A stretch of DNA of 64,000 bases from Helianthus annuus (GCF_002127325.2 NC_035448.2:123113422-123177421); one strand, 5' to 3'; counted from the first letter of the stretch, positions 21,156 through 33,756 are shown. Numbers and translations: made by a program. Notes: generated by a model from the sequence alone, not told the origin.

Positions 21156-22505
21156 TTACCGAAACAAATGAGGGTACTTTTCTTTCATTGTGGATTCTAC
21201 CTCCCATGTGTACTCGGGACCACTGCGGGCATCCCATTTAACCTTTACAATCGGCACTTGCTTCCTCCGAAGCTTCTTAACCTGTCGATCCTCGATCGAC
21301 AAAGGTTTTTCCACAAATTTCAAGCTTCCATCTATGTGCACATCTGTATGCGGTATGATTAGCGATTCATCTGCTAAACATTTCTTCAGATTGCAGATGT
21401 GGAACACATTGTGAATACCACTGAGCTCTTCAGGTAAGTTCAACTTGTAAGCCACTGATCCAACACATTCGATGATCTCGAATGGACCTATATACCTTGG
21501 GCTTAACTTACCTTTCCTACCAAATCGCATCACTCCCTTCCAGGGTGATACTTTGAGCAAAACTTTATCACCAACCTCAAACTTTAGAGGTTTTCGCCTT
21601 TTATCTTCATAACTCTTCTGCCTATCCCTGATAGCTTTCAGGCGATCACGAATCTGGACAATCTTATCTGTCGTTTCGAAGACTAGGTCAGGTCCTGATA
21701 ATTGAGTTTCTCCTACTTCTGCCCAACAAATGGGCGTTCTGCATTTCCTACCATATAATGCCTCAAAAGGCGCAGCCTGAATGCTTGTATGGTAGCTATT
21801 GTTATAGGAGAACTCGATCAATGGCAGGTGGTTATCCCAACTACCACCTAAGTCAATCACACATGCACGAAGCATGTCTTCCAAAGTTTGGATGGTACGC
21901 TCACTCTGCCCATCCGTCTGAGGATGGTAAGCCGTACTGAAATTTAAGCGCGTGCCCAAAGACTGTTGGAAACTTTTCCAAAAATGAGATGTGTATCTGG
22001 TATCTCTGTCCGAGATAATAGCCACTGGTACTCCATGCAGAGATACAATCTTATCAACATACAATTGGGCCAACATGTCAAAACTAAAAGTTTCCTTAAT
22101 AGGTAGGAAATGTGCTGACTTAGTCAGTCTATCTACTATCACCCATATAGTATCATTTCCCTTCCTCGTCTTTGGCAGCTTGGTGATGAAATCCATCGTC
22201 ACCATTTCCCATTTCCAAGAGGGAATTTCAGGCTGTTGTAGCAAACCTGACGGCTTCTGATGTTTAGCCTTGACTTGTGCGCACGTCAAACATTTAGCTA
22301 CATAGGCAGCTATAGACTTCTTCAAGCCTATCCACCAATAGTTTGCCTTCATATCCTGGAACATCTTATCAGCTCCAGGATGAACGGAATATTTAGAACT
22401 GTGGGCTTCCTGGAGGATGACATCCCGAAGTCCTCCATAAACAGGAACCCATATTCTTCCATTTAATCTCAGGATTCTGTCCTTGCCATAGGATAACTGT
22501 TCTTC
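21156..22505 (-). pseudogene. pol: Element D integrase with chromodomain-type C terminus (main copy)
   Basis: This frame carries the zinc-binding region ([27 protein letters not shown]) and the DDE core with [28 protein letters not shown] and [14 protein letters not shown], followed by a [20 protein letters not shown] module. It ends with [20 protein letters not shown], the degenerate chromodomain-like tail of plant chromoviruses. This integrase would insert the DNA copy into chromatin. A one-base loss near 22505 separates it from RNase H; the second copy (32070-32124) keeps the uninterrupted wording there. Confidence 0.92.
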
Positions 22506-22507
22506 AG

Positions 22508-23747
22508 TTATCCTAGCTTTTCATTAGGATAGTTAGCTTCCAACACAGCTTCCTTTTGTGCAGCTAACAGCCTTTCATTCAAATTGTTCTTGATTTCAAT
22601 GCTCTTGGCATTGATTCTTATCGGCTTCACTCTTTCTTTTCTACTCAAGGCATCTGCGACTACATTGGCCTTGCCTGGATGGTACCTTATCTCACAATCA
22701 TAATCATTCAAAGTTTCCATCCAACGTCGCTGCCTCATGTTTAAATCCTTCTGATTGAACAGATGTTGAAGGCTTTTGTGATCAGAATAGATCACACACT
22801 TAGTTCCATATAGGTAATGCCTCCATAGCTTTAGTGCGAATACAACGGCACCCAGCTCCAAGTCGTGGATGGTGTGGTTCTTCTCGTGCACCTTTAACTG
22901 GCGTGAAGCATAGGCAATGACCTTGCCTTTTTGCATAAGCACACACACCATCCCGGTGTGTGATGCATCGCAATATACTACAAACTCTTCAATTCCTTCA
23001 GGCAACGTCAGCACAGGAGCGTTGCTTAACTTCTGCTTCAGAATGTCGAAAGACTCTTGCTGCTTAGGCCCCCAATAAAATTTACTATTCTTGCGGGTGA
23101 GAAGAGTCAGGGGTGCTGCAATTCTTGAGAAGTTCTCGATAAAGCGTCTGTAGTATCCTGCCAATCCTAAGAAACTGCGAATCTCCGTAGGCGTCTTCGG
23201 CTCTTGCCAGTTCATGATAGCTTCAATCTTAGCGGGATCTACTTGGATAACACGCTCACTAACAACATGTCCAAGAAATTGGACTTCACGAAGCCAAAAT
23301 TCACACTTTGAAAATTTGGCATAGAGTTTTTCTTGATGAAGCAGTTTCAGAATGCAACGGAGATGCTTCTCCTGGTCAGCTTGGTTCTTCGAGTAGATGA
23401 GAATGTCGTCGATGAAGACAATGATGAATTTAACCAAATAAGGTTTGCGGAACACGATTCATAAGATCCATGAATGCGGCAGGTGCATTAGTGAGCCCAA
23501 AAGGCATCACTAGGAACTCGTAATGACCATAACGAGTCCTAAATGCAGTCTTGTGTACATCTTCATCTTTAACTTTCAATTGATGATAGCCTGACCTCAA
23601 ATCGATCTTAGAAAAGTAGCTTGCCCCCTGCAATTGATCGAACAGATCGTCGATCCTGGGCAAAGGATACCTATTCTTGATAAGTGACCTTATTAAGCTC
23701 ACGGTAATCAATGCACAGACGCATTGATCCATCCTTCTTCTTGACAA
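22508..23747 (-). pseudogene. pol: Element D reverse transcriptase and RNase H
   Basis: Reverse transcriptase palm motifs are present: [37 protein letters not shown], and [10 protein letters not shown] with the catalytic YxDD equivalent FIDD. The thumb/RNase H section follows with [77 protein letters not shown] and [13 protein letters not shown] one-base frameshift near 23440-23455 (after NRV) and another near 23680 split what should be one frame. These breaks make the copy inactive. Confidence 0.92.
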
Positions 23748-24501
23748 ACAAGATTGGCGCTCCCCAAGGAGACAAACTAGGTCTAATAAAACCTTTAGCT
23801 AACAAGTCATCTAGCTGCGTCCTCAATTCCTTCATCTTTGTTGGTGCTAACCTATAAGGTGCTCTCGCAACAGGCGCTGCTCCAGGGATGATGTCAATTC
23901 TAAACTCCACTTGTCTATCTGGTGGCAAGCCAGGTAGTTCTTCAGGGAAAACTTCAGGGTATTTAGAAATGACTAGAATATCTTCAACCTTGGGCTTCTG
24001 CTCATCAATGGTTACCAGTGCCATATAAATGACGCAACCCTTCTTCAGACACCTAGATGCCTTGAGCATAGACACTTGCTCAGGCAGTCCATACCGGGTA
24101 TCTCCTTGAATGGTAAGTGACTCACCAGATGGAGTCTTGACTACCACTTGCTTCTTATTGCAAACGATCTAGGCTTGGTTATGCGATAACCAATCCATGC
24201 CTAATACTATATCAAACCCGGCTAACTTCAAAGGAAACAAAGACATAGGAAAAGAGTGGTTCCTAATGGATATAAAACATCCATCTAAAACGGTTGAGGC
24301 GGTTTCTAAGGTACCATCAGCTAATTCCACCTCATATTTCACACATAAGGTTTTAACAGGTAAATTCAGCAACTTACAGAACTTATCATCTACGAATGAC
24401 TTATCAGCTCCTGAATCAAATAACACTCTTGCATAGATATCATTAATGATGAAGGTACCTGTGATCACGTTGTCGTCCTGGATAGCCTCATGTGCATTCA
24501 T
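23671..24501 (-). pseudogene. pol: Element D aspartic protease and N-terminal reverse transcriptase
   Basis: The protease motif LFDSGADKSFVDDKF and the family's AGFDIVLGMDWLSHN segment lie in 24169-24501. An in-frame TAG near 24168 follows. The next frame (23671-24147) has [20 protein letters not shown], the RT entry segment, then [20 protein letters not shown]. Gag and pol look like one continuous frame in the ancestor, as usual for this lineage. Confidence 0.9.
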
Positions 24502-25737
24502 CTGGAAGATCCTAGCATTGGTCTTCTTGGCTTCCTCAGGCTTCTTGGCGTATTTAGGGCAATTGGTCTTAATGTGCCCCTTCTCATTGCAATTGTAACA
24601 TGTGGCATCCTTAATCTTTTTGCAATCAATAGTCTTATGCTCCTTAGACTTGCATAACCCACATGCAGGTGATCCTGATTGAGACTTGGTCTCAAGCCTG
24701 CATTTTCCAAAGTGGTGTTTTTGGCAAGTCGTGCACTTTGGCTTTTCCTCTGATCGCTGATTGCCTTTGTTGGACCCATACTCTTTCTTGTGGTCTGTGT
24801 TACCTTTATGCTTCTTCTCAGATCTTCGTGAGGTATCATCCTCACGCTTCCTCTTACTCTCTTCAGAGTTCTTGAGCGATCTTAGCCTGACCGCATCTAA
24901 AGTGAGGGATAGAGATAGATCAGCTGCTGATCTAAAAGTAGCAGGTCTTGAAGCCTTAACACTGGCTTTGATCTCTGGGGCTAAACCCCCAATGAAGCGA
25001 GCAATCCTTTTAGGTTATGGGGTTACCAGATATGGAACCAACCTAGACATGGTATTGAAACTGGTGAGGTAAGCTTGGCAATCTAAATTCTTTATCACCA
25101 ATGATAAGAAATCTGACTCAATCCTTTCCACCTCATGCTGAGGGCAGTAATTCTCCTTAATGAGGACTACAAACTGCTCCCATGACATATTATAGAGTGG
25201 GATCTTCCCAGCAGCTTGAATGAGAGACTTCCACCATGCCAGTGCCTCTCCTTTGAACGATTGGGATACATACTTCACTATATCCCTTTCAGCACAACCG
25301 CTGATATCAACAACAGTGTCCATTTCATCTAACCAAGTCATACAATCTATTGCCCCTTTCTCCCCAGTGAAATCCCGGGGTTTGCAGGAAACAAAGTACT
25401 TATAAGTACAGGACTTGGTATGCGCTCCGTCATCGAACACTATCCTCTTGGATGGAACACTGTGTTGGTTTGAGGAATGTTCAACATTCTCTTTCTTGGG
25501 TTCATCTTTCTTAGAGGGTGGCTTGCTGTGAGCTTCTGAATGAGTCGTAGGAACAGACTTAGAGTGGGGTACTGAAGAAGTTCTACTATAAGTTCCACTA
25601 AACTCCTTGAATTGCTCCTCTACAGCTTTAGATACAACTGTATCAATCAGGGTACGGAGCTCTCCTCTGGTTATATTAACCCTATCATCATCGTGGTTTT
25701 CCAGAGGATTACTATTCACTTCCTCTGACCTAGCCAT
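24498..25737 (-). pseudogene. gag: Element D gag
   Basis: It starts at the Met at 25737 (MARSEEVNSNPLENHDDDRV). The capsid-like domain contains CKPRDFTGEKGAIDCMTWLD, FKGEALAWWKSLIQ and WEQFVVLIKENYCPQHEVER. A stop after VPYLVTP near 25015 breaks it, and the frame continues with ARFIGGLAPEIKAS. The C-terminal part is Lys/Arg-rich and has one CX2CX4HX4C zinc knuckle, CYNCNEKGHIKTNC, near 24560-24605, after a cysteine cluster (CTTCQKHHFGKC, CGLCKSKEHKTIDC). It is similar to the gag of C, though diverged. Confidence 0.9.
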
Positions 25738-26663
25738 GTAGCTTTAATTGCTACATAAAAGAAAATAAGGACAAGGTTTATACGGAAGCTTATACAGTTT
25801 TATCGTTTTAAACAATTTATTAACCATGGTTTTTAATACACATTTTAGTTAATTTGTTAAGTATATGATCTTTATCATAACCCTAAATTATAAGTTAATA
25901 ATACCACAAAAAGGCCTAGTCACGAAGACAGATTTAATTATTAAACCAAGATTTTACAGAATCGAGGTATTAAGGTTGAATCAAAGTTCATTACCTTTTC
26001 CTGACAGGGAGTTGTAGGCTACCACTGTCTTTAGTCCCAAAGGACGTTAATTATAGCCCGTGGGCACTTCATCCTTAAGGGATGATTATATAAATAAGGG
26101 ATTTTATAATAGCCCAATTTAAGAATGACTTATGTGATTTTACCGAATCACATCTTTGTCACTAATGATAATATATCAAATGTTAATAAGGGTTTGAATA
26201 TTTCGAATAGGCTTTACCATCTTGGCCATGTCTGCAACGACATTTAGGCTAGGTTTTACCTTTAAGATTCTTTTTAATATTTAAATGCAGAGCAATCCTA
26301 AATTGAGATGTTAACAAGGATCTGAATCTAATTGAGGAACTACCGTCTTGGCCCTGTCTTAAGGTGACAGATGGCTAGGTCTTGTCCTTTTAGATTTTGC
26401 CATTTTATCATAATGGTAGATCTTATAAAAGAAAAGATATTATAATAGGAATGGTTGCCCTAAATGGGACTTCTAACTGAAATGACTTGCCCATGCAAGG
26501 GCTAATCAAAAAAATAACAAAGGAAACAAATAAAGGAGAAATAAAACGAATTAGGATTAATCCTATGTTCTTTGTCTAGACTCGAGAATGTGCAACTCTG
26601 TAACTGAGATTAAACACAAAAAGCTAGCGTTTAATTCACACAGTGTTGGCTCTGATACCAACC
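25738..26663 (-). other. Element D 5' leader and primer-binding site
   Basis: About 900 bp of AT-rich leader between gag and the middle LTR. At 26648-26660 the minus strand reads TGGTATCAGAGCC, the PBS for initiator tRNA-Met, three bases from the LTR end. I see no further coding content. Confidence 0.85.
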
Positions 26664-29600
26664 TGTCACACCCCTATTTTCCACGTGTCACCGGTGGGCC
26701 CGGTGGGGAGTATCGTGACGTAGTTGATATCATCATAGTCAAACAACACAAATTTAAATGCACAGCGGAAGCAGAAAGATAGATTCATTTCAACCAAATA
26801 AAAATGTAATATTAAGTATCACAAAGTGGCTGAAACAGATCCACAGGCGGATCAAATAAAAAGGAAAACTGTTCAACAGACTTTGACATCTAGAGCTTGC
26901 GAGACATGATTATTGATGCCTGGAGTAGCCAGCCTATTACGTTTAGTACCTGCACTTAGCCTTTTTGGAAAATACGTCAGTTTACACTGGTAAATACAAC
27001 TTAACTGACTCATTTTGAAAAGAGTTTGAAAATTGATTTGAATGCACTTCGGCAAAAAATATTTTTATAACTTGGGAAAATTATTTGAAAATAATCTTGT
27101 ATACAGTTTTACTTATTTGTCGTCTATCAGGGCCGGTTGTAGGGCTGGTCTAGATTAACTGACACGCCATAGGTAGAATACCCACAAGGTTGATTCCTTT
27201 AAGTGGGCTACCAGTTTTACATAATGCAGCTGTCAGGTGTACGCCTACACCCCGTGCTTAGGTCGTGGCCATTTCTTTGAATGATGCCAAGGATATCCGG
27301 GACATGGTCATTTAACCTCCAAAAGCCATACAACAAATAATACATATTAAACAGGTTATGTAAATACATCAATCACAATACGATTTAAATGACTACATAC
27401 ACCCGACCAAGCGGTACTCTTATAGTACCGTATCCCAAGCCCGTATAGGGAAAATAAGTTAAGAGTATTTACCTGAGCAAAGTATAAATCAAATACAGCA
27501 AGTGCACGTAGCTTTTACTGGGCTCCTAATCTAGAACGAAGGTTTTTAATAACCTATTAGAATCCTAACGGGTCTTTAATTAAGCCTTGACTTAGACCGG
27601 TTAGTTTTCAAAAGGAAGACACGGTTCAGACGCATGATAAAGCGAAGACCGGTTTAGAATGTGGTTTTGACCTGAAAAGCTTGCATGCTTGTTTAATATG
27701 GGTAACTTAAACACATTCTAGATTTTGAGACAAAAACAATATGGTTTGACATGTTTCGGCTATTATATGCAAATTAATTACCTACGCCGATCCGAACGCG
27801 AAAAGTGCGTAACGGGTAACCAAATGAGTCATATGCAAGTTTCCTAAGTGAATATGCCTTAAATATGTTGTGACATCAGTAACATATCTTCTATTATGCC
27901 CCAAATGAATTTAAACTCAAATTACGCCCCGTAGGGGTATTTTGGTCATTAAAAGATTATAAAAGAGTTTAAATATAATTCTGAGTTTCGGGTCTGATGA
28001 AATCAGTAAAAATACTTAATTTACTAAGTTGTATCAGTAGGGTATAACCTATATGTGAAATTTATCATTTCTAAACATACTATGCTCCGAAGGGGCATTT
28101 TGGTCATTTCACTTAAGGTTTAAAGGTTAAATCTGGAAATCTGAGTATAAAACTTTTGCTTATTGAAAAAGTATAGAAATTTACTTAAAACATCAGTAGG
28201 TATCAAGTCTTATATATCTAATATGGTTTTAATACATACTATGCGTTCAAAACGCTTAAAAATGCTTAAAATGGCGATTTTGAGCTATTTCCGCGTTCTT
28301 AAAGGAAAGCTGATATTTTTACTATTCCAGAAGGCTTAAAATATTCTATTTATCATATTAGATCAGTAGAAAAAGGTTTGGTGTCAAAAGGTTTGGTAAA
28401 ACTCATTTTATAGCTTAAAAGGGTAAAACCGACAACTACCGAAATAAGCTTAGAACCCTAGGTTATGATTAGCCTAAAATTAAATAAAAATCTCCAAAAA
28501 TCCCAAAATATTATTTTACATCAGTAGGTATAAAGTTTGGTGTCAAAAATTGGGTTTAGGTTGGCTATATGCTAATTACGCCATTTAATTACTAAAAGCG
28601 TTCTAATTACGCTATTGAGCGTAACTCTTAATCTAAACCTCAAACTGATGTCTAATTTTAGGTACAAGTTTATAAATCAGTGACTAAGGTTTCTACTCTT
28701 TTACATTTTCAAAATTCATGTTTTAAGGTCATATGGGCATAATAGTCAACATTTAGGCATTTAACGGAAATATGCATATGAATCGAATAACTAATGAACC
28801 AAGTTGTATAATCTCAGAGGGTTATACTTATAGGTAACTTGGTCCTGTTAAAGCTCTAAGGCATTCCTAAACCATGCTCAAATGGGTCAGAACTGAAAGT
28901 CAAAGCATAAGTCAAACTATGCGACTTTCGGTCCCGAACCGAGCCTAAACTGAAAATTGCCGAGTTGAACATGTTTAGACATGTTCTTACATTAATTACC
29001 AAGTTATATTAAGGATAAAACAGGTTGCATAGCCTTTATATTGCTAATTATGCATTTATTTGAAAATAGGCATCTTGTTGACTTTTTATAATCAAGTTTG
29101 ACTCGACAATTGACCTAGTTAGAGTGGGAATTAGAGAATACCCATTTAAGGGTTTATTGCCCACATAATTACCAACTCATGGGTACTTTCAATTTGAATT
29201 TTGACCAAAGGGATTAAGATTAATGACGAAGTCAAATCTTAATTACGACGGTTTGACTTTATGCTAAATAACTAAGCTAAACTGAATTAAGAAAGGTTAA
29301 ATACACTTACAATAGTCCTAAGCACGACTAACGATCACTAGGAATGAGTCTTGAGCTCCAGGAACCTCCAAGAAGTGAGTTGTGAAGTTTACAAGTGAAT
29401 GAGCAATGAAGAACCCAAATTCATGGCCCTTATATAGGTTTCTAAATGCAATTTGATCATGCCAAACAAGTCTATGAATGAATCCAGATGATTACAAGTG
29501 TCCCTAGACCTTTTAAAACCATCAAACAAGCTCCAGGTATTGAAAACAACCTTCATAAGTCGGTTAAATGGACTGAACTGGCAGCTGTGCTATTTTTCAG

Positions 29601-30077
29601 CATCTGGGCACCTTAGGCGGCCCGCGTAAGGATCCATAGGGACCTTACGCGCCCCGTGTGAGGGTCTGATCCGGTTACAAAGTTTCAAATATTGCACATT
29701 TGGTCCCTGGTCCTTCCAAACTTGATTTTAAGCTCATTTCTTGCACTTTAAACCCCCAAACTTGACTTTTAAGGACCCCAAGTTATAAACCAACTTTGTT
29801 AAGTCCCCGATTATTCATACGATCACCAAAAAGTCTTAAATTTCAACCCTTATATAGGGCTATTTTAAAGTATATTTCTTGTACTTTAAGTCCCCGGGTA
29901 TAGACATCATGTAGGGCTATTTTAAAGTATATTTATTCATTGTTGACATTTTGAACCCTTATATTCACATACTTTCCTTGTTTGTCAACTTTTGTCCTTC
30001 GTAAGAAATCTTTTACACGTTCAAAGCTCATGACACGTGTCAATACATTATTGGACATGAATTTTCGAGGTGCTACA
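26664..30077 (-). repeat. Element D middle LTR, with an internal scar
   Basis: A second copy of the D LTR with the same ends (TGTCACACCCCTAT...GGTGCTACA), 3414 bp and about 200 bp shorter than the left copy. The missing piece lies after TTTCAAC at 29847. It is replaced at 29848-29898 by a patchwork of nearby LTR words (AGGGCTATTTTAAAGTATAT copied from just downstream, and CTTGTACTTTAAGTCCCC resembling the stretch upstream). It shows scattered substitutions against the left LTR. Confidence 0.92.
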
Positions 30078-31157
30078 TCCTCACCCCCTTAAAAGAAATC
30101 TCGACCTCGAGATTTACCGAAACAAATGAGGGTACTTTTCTTTCATTGTGGATTCTACCTCCCATGTGTACTCGGGACCTCTGCGGGCATCCCATTTAAC
30201 CTTTACAATCGGCACTTGCTTCCTCCAAAGCTTCTTAACCTGTCGATCCTCGATCGACAAAGGTTTTTCCACAAATTTCAAGCTCTCATCTATGTGCACA
30301 TCTGTATGCGGTATGACTAGCGATTCATCTGCTAAACATTTCTTTAGATTGCAGATGTGGAACACATTGTGAATACCACTGAGCTCTTCAGGTAAGTTCA
30401 ACTTGTAAGCCACTGATCCAACACATTCGATGATCTCGAATGGACCTATATACCTTGGGCTTAACTTACCTTTCTTACCAAATCGCATCACTCCCTTCCA
30501 GGGTGATACTTTGAGCAAAACTTTATCACCAACATCAAACTTTAGAGGTTTTCGCCTTTTATCAGCATAACTCTTCTGCCTATCCCTGGCAGCTTTCAGG
30601 CGATCACGAATCTGGACAATCTTGTCCGTCGTTTCGAAGACTAGGTCAGGTCCTGATAATTGAGTTTCTCCTACTTCTGCCCAACAAATGGGCGTTCTGC
30701 ATTTCCTACCATATAATGCCTCAAAAGGCGCAGCCTGAATGCTTGTATGGTAGCTATTGTTATAGGAGAACTCGATCAATGGCAGGTGGTTATCCCAACT
30801 ACCACCTAAGTCAATCACACATGCATGAAGCATGTCTTCCAAAGTTTGGATGGTACGCTCACTCTGCCCATCCGTCTGAGGATGGTAAGCCGTACTGAAA
30901 TTTAAGCGCGTGCCCAAAGACTGTTGGAAACTTTTCCAAAAATGAGATGTGTATCTGGTATCTCTGTCCGAGATAATAGCCACTGGTACTCCATGCAGAG
31001 ATACAATCTTATCAACATACAATTGGGCCAACATGTCAAAACTAAAAGTTTCCTTAATAGGTAGGAAATGTATTGACTTAGTCAGTCTATCTACTATCAC
31101 CCATATAGTATCATTTCCCTTCCTCGTCTTTGGCAGCTTGGTGATGAAATCCATCGT
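30078..31157 (-). pseudogene. pol: Element D second integrase copy, C-terminal part
   Basis: It repeats the PPT and integrase of the main copy with few changes. The core from [24 protein letters not shown] and [12 protein letters not shown] through to [16 protein letters not shown] is open. Its N-terminal zinc-binding part continues at 31811-32139 after element F. In the main copy a CACCATTTCC sequence follows the ATCGT target directly. Confidence 0.9.
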
Positions 31158-31810
31158 TGTTGGCGCAGTTGTCTGTCGACTACATCTTCGTTCGTGTCTT
31201 AGAATGATAGAATGATAAAGAGAGAGAAGCCCGAAGACTGATCAAGACTGAAGAACTGAAGACAGCATTGTTGTGACTCGATAGTCGACTCCATCAACAT
31301 CTGAGGGGGAGTCTGTTGGTGCACTACATCTGTTGATTACGTCTTGTATCGAGTCATTGTCTTAGAACGTTAGATCTGGGCTTGAAATACGAGAAATTGA
31401 ATGGTTGTATAGTTTTAGGGTTAATGGATCGCTCATAGGACCAATAGAATAGTGGACCGCTCGTATGTACGTGTGGTGGATCGCTCGAACGGCTAACATA
31501 GTTGGACTGCCGATATGACACGAGTAGGACCGCTAATGTGACATATGCATGGACCGCTTATTGAACCTGTCCAATAAGCGGTTCCTAATATCTATAAATA
31601 GCCCAATGAGCGACTCCATTTGTAACATAGAGTAGAAATCGTGCCGAAGCTCTGCCGGTGCGAGATTTGAGCTGTAAACGTTTGAAATCAATAAACAAGT
31701 AGTTAAAAGTGATTTGCCTGCTGTTTCTACCTTAGTTTCTTGTTATTCCGCACCTGAAACCAAGGAGAAAGCCTCTGAACGACTCGTTCGGGTCAATACA
31801 CGATCCTACA
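31158..31810 (+). mobile_element. Element F: internally deleted Ty1/Copia-type element
   Basis: A 653-bp insertion flanked by ATCGT (31153-31157 and 31811-31815). It starts TGTTGGCGCAG and ends CGATCCTACA. Inside, a purine tract (GAGGGGGAGTC, 31303-31313) is followed by a full LTR beginning TGTTGGTGCAC (31314-31810, 497 bp). The LTR has a CTATAAATA box at 31594-31602 and an AATAAA near 31690. The first 156 bp look like the start of a 5' LTR joined to the end of the interior, so nearly all of the element has been deleted. The PPT style is Copia-like, but no Copia protein is present to prove it. Confidence 0.78.
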
Positions 31811-32139
31811 ATCGTCACCATTTCCCATTTCCAAGAGGGAATTTCAGGCTGTTGTAGCAAACCTGACGGCTTCTGATGTTTAGCCTTGACTTGTGCGCAC
31901 GTCAAACATTTAGCTACATAGGCAGCTATAGACTTCTTCAAGCCTATCCACCAATAGTTTGCCTTCATATCCTGGTACATCTTATCAGCTCCAAGATGAA
32001 CGGAATATTTAGAACTGTGGGCTTCCTGGAGGATGACATCCCGAAGTCCTCCATAAACAGGAACCCATATTCTTCCATTTAATCTCAGGATTCTGTCCTT
32101 GCCATAGGATAACTGTTCTTCCATTTAATCTCAGGATTC
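31811..32139 (-). pseudogene. pol: Element D second integrase copy, N-terminal part, ending in a repair scar
   Basis: It contains the open zinc-binding segment of integrase ([30 protein letters not shown]). On the far side it stops where a 24-bp word (TTCTTCCATTTAATCTCAGG...) seen at 32070-32093 is repeated at 32116-32139. Third-LTR sequence then begins at 32142. Gag, protease, reverse transcriptase and RNase H of this second interior are absent. Confidence 0.88.
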
Positions 32140-32141
32140 CA

Positions 32142-32609
32142 TCCCCGGTTATTCATACGATCACCAAAAAGTCTTAAATTTCAACGTTGACGCTTTTAAC
32201 CCCTCGTATACGAATATTGTCATAACTTTCTCATACTTAATCGAAACCTTTTGAAATTTTTATCACACATTCTCGTGAGTATAATTAACCATTACAAAGC
32301 TTTGGGTTTGCTAAAAGGTCACTCAGAGGTATACTTTTAAACATGTTGACACATTTAACCCCTGTAGTTTGTAATTCCTCACTTTCTTTCACAATTAGCT
32401 TCGTATGATCCATGAATCATTCGTTTAAGGGTATAGACATCATGTAGGGCTATTTTAAAGTATATTTATTCATTGTTGACATTTGAACCCTTATATTCAC
32501 ATACTTTCCTTGTTTGTCAACTTTAGTCCTTTGTAAGAAATCTTTTACACGTTCAAAGCTCATGACACGTGTCAATACATTATTGGACATGAATTTTCGA
32601 GGTGTTACA
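32142..32609 (-). repeat. Element D third LTR, truncated to its last 468 bp
   Basis: It matches the left LTR from 20651 to its end at 21119 almost base for base, finishing GGTGTTACA (one change from GGTGCTACA). AAAAA follows. It is the outer 5' LTR of the array with most of it deleted. Confidence 0.9.
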
Positions 32610-32614
32610 AAAAA

Positions 32615-33756
32615 TAAGCAAATGTACAGAAGAGGACAAGATAATGTTTGCTTCCAACCTGTTTAAGAACTCAGCTTTAGAATGGTGGAACACTATCCTC
32701 CAGTCAAGAGGAAGTGATTGGGTATACAACATGGAATGGGAGGAATTTAAAAATATGGTAGAAAGGAAATTTTGCCCTCCCAATGAAAAGGAACAGATAG
32801 CAAATAAGTTTCTGAACCTTAGGATGACCGGAGTAGATAGTAAGGGTTATACTACTACATTCTTTGAATATGCTAGAATAGTGCCAACCCTTGCATCACC
32901 AGAACCAGTGCTGATCTCCCGTTACATCTGGGGACTAATCGGGGAGATTAGGCATGTAGTCAAGGCAGCTAGGCCCCAAACCATAGAAGAAGCTATAGAA
33001 CTAGCAAACACCTTGACAGATGAGTTAGTGCGTACACGAGAAGAAGACTAGAGAAGGAACCTAGAACAGAGGCTTACCCAAGAATTTCGTTATGGAAATT
33101 CAAACCGTAGGAATATAGGTTCTATCTCTGCACCCTACTGCAAGGCCTGCAAGAAGAATCATTTGGGAAAATGCTCCACTCACTGCAATTTCTACAAGGC
33201 ACCAGGACACAAGGAAGAAGATTGCAGGAGGAAATCTAGTAACGGACTGTGTTTCAACTGTGGAGAAAAAGGTCACATCAAGCCAAATTGTCCGAAACTA
33301 GCTCCAGCCACGAACAACAAGAACGCTAAAAATGCTAGAGCATTCGTTCGGATGGCAGAGGAAGCCAAAATGATTCCGGACGTGATAGTCGGTATGTTTT
33401 TAATTAATGATGTTTTTGCTAAAGTATTATTTGACTCTGGTGCGAACCAAAGTTTTATTAATACTTCATTTTGCAAACTTCTAAATCAACCATTAACTAA
33501 ACTTCCACAAGAATGTCTAGTAGAGACAGCCAATGGGGAAACCATTAGGATTTCTGAAATCTTGCAGGGAGCAAGAATAGAAATTTTAAATCAAAAATTT
33601 ATTGCAAACCTTTACCCAATGAATCTGGCAGGATTTGATATTGTATTAGGAATGGATTGGATAATAGCCAATAAAGCTAGTATTTTATGTGATCAAAAGT
33701 CAATTCAAGTAAATTCACCAAGAGGTGAAAAGTTCACAATTAAAGGAGATAAGCCA
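32615..33756 (+). pseudogene. gag-pol: Element C gag C-terminal part and protease
   Basis: Gag resumes with KCTEEDKIMFASNLFKNSAL, EWWNTILQSRG and WEEFKNMVERKFCPPNEKEQ. A TAG at 33049 breaks the frame. A zinc knuckle CFNCGEKGHIKPNC is at 33250-33291, preceded by an irregular Cys/His cluster. The protease motif LFDSGANQSFINTSF and the AGFDIVLGMDWIIANKAS segment follow. The frame ends inside the solo Copia LTR that starts at 33757, so the open frame to 33813 runs into LTR sequence. Confidence 0.88.

Larger units (their letters stand above)
17509..32609 (-). mobile_element. Element D: chromovirus-type Gypsy in a tandem three-LTR arrangement
   Basis: On the plus strand the layout is LTR (17509-21119), full interior (21120-26663), LTR (26664-30077), partial interior with integrase only (30078-32139), and the last 468 bp of a third LTR (32142-32609). 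The whole array is flanked by AAAAA, so it behaves as one insertion that later became, or was formed as, LTR-interior-LTR-interior-LTR, with part of the second interior and third LTR deleted. The orientation is minus: a PBS for initiator tRNA-Met is at 26648-26660 and a PPT at 21120-21136. Element F interrupts the second interior. Pol carries several frameshifts. Confidence 0.92.

Noticed and set aside
21156..25737. Element D as an intact autonomous element
   Set aside because: At least three frameshifts (near 22505, 23445 and 23680) and stops near 24168 and 25015 interrupt gag-pol.
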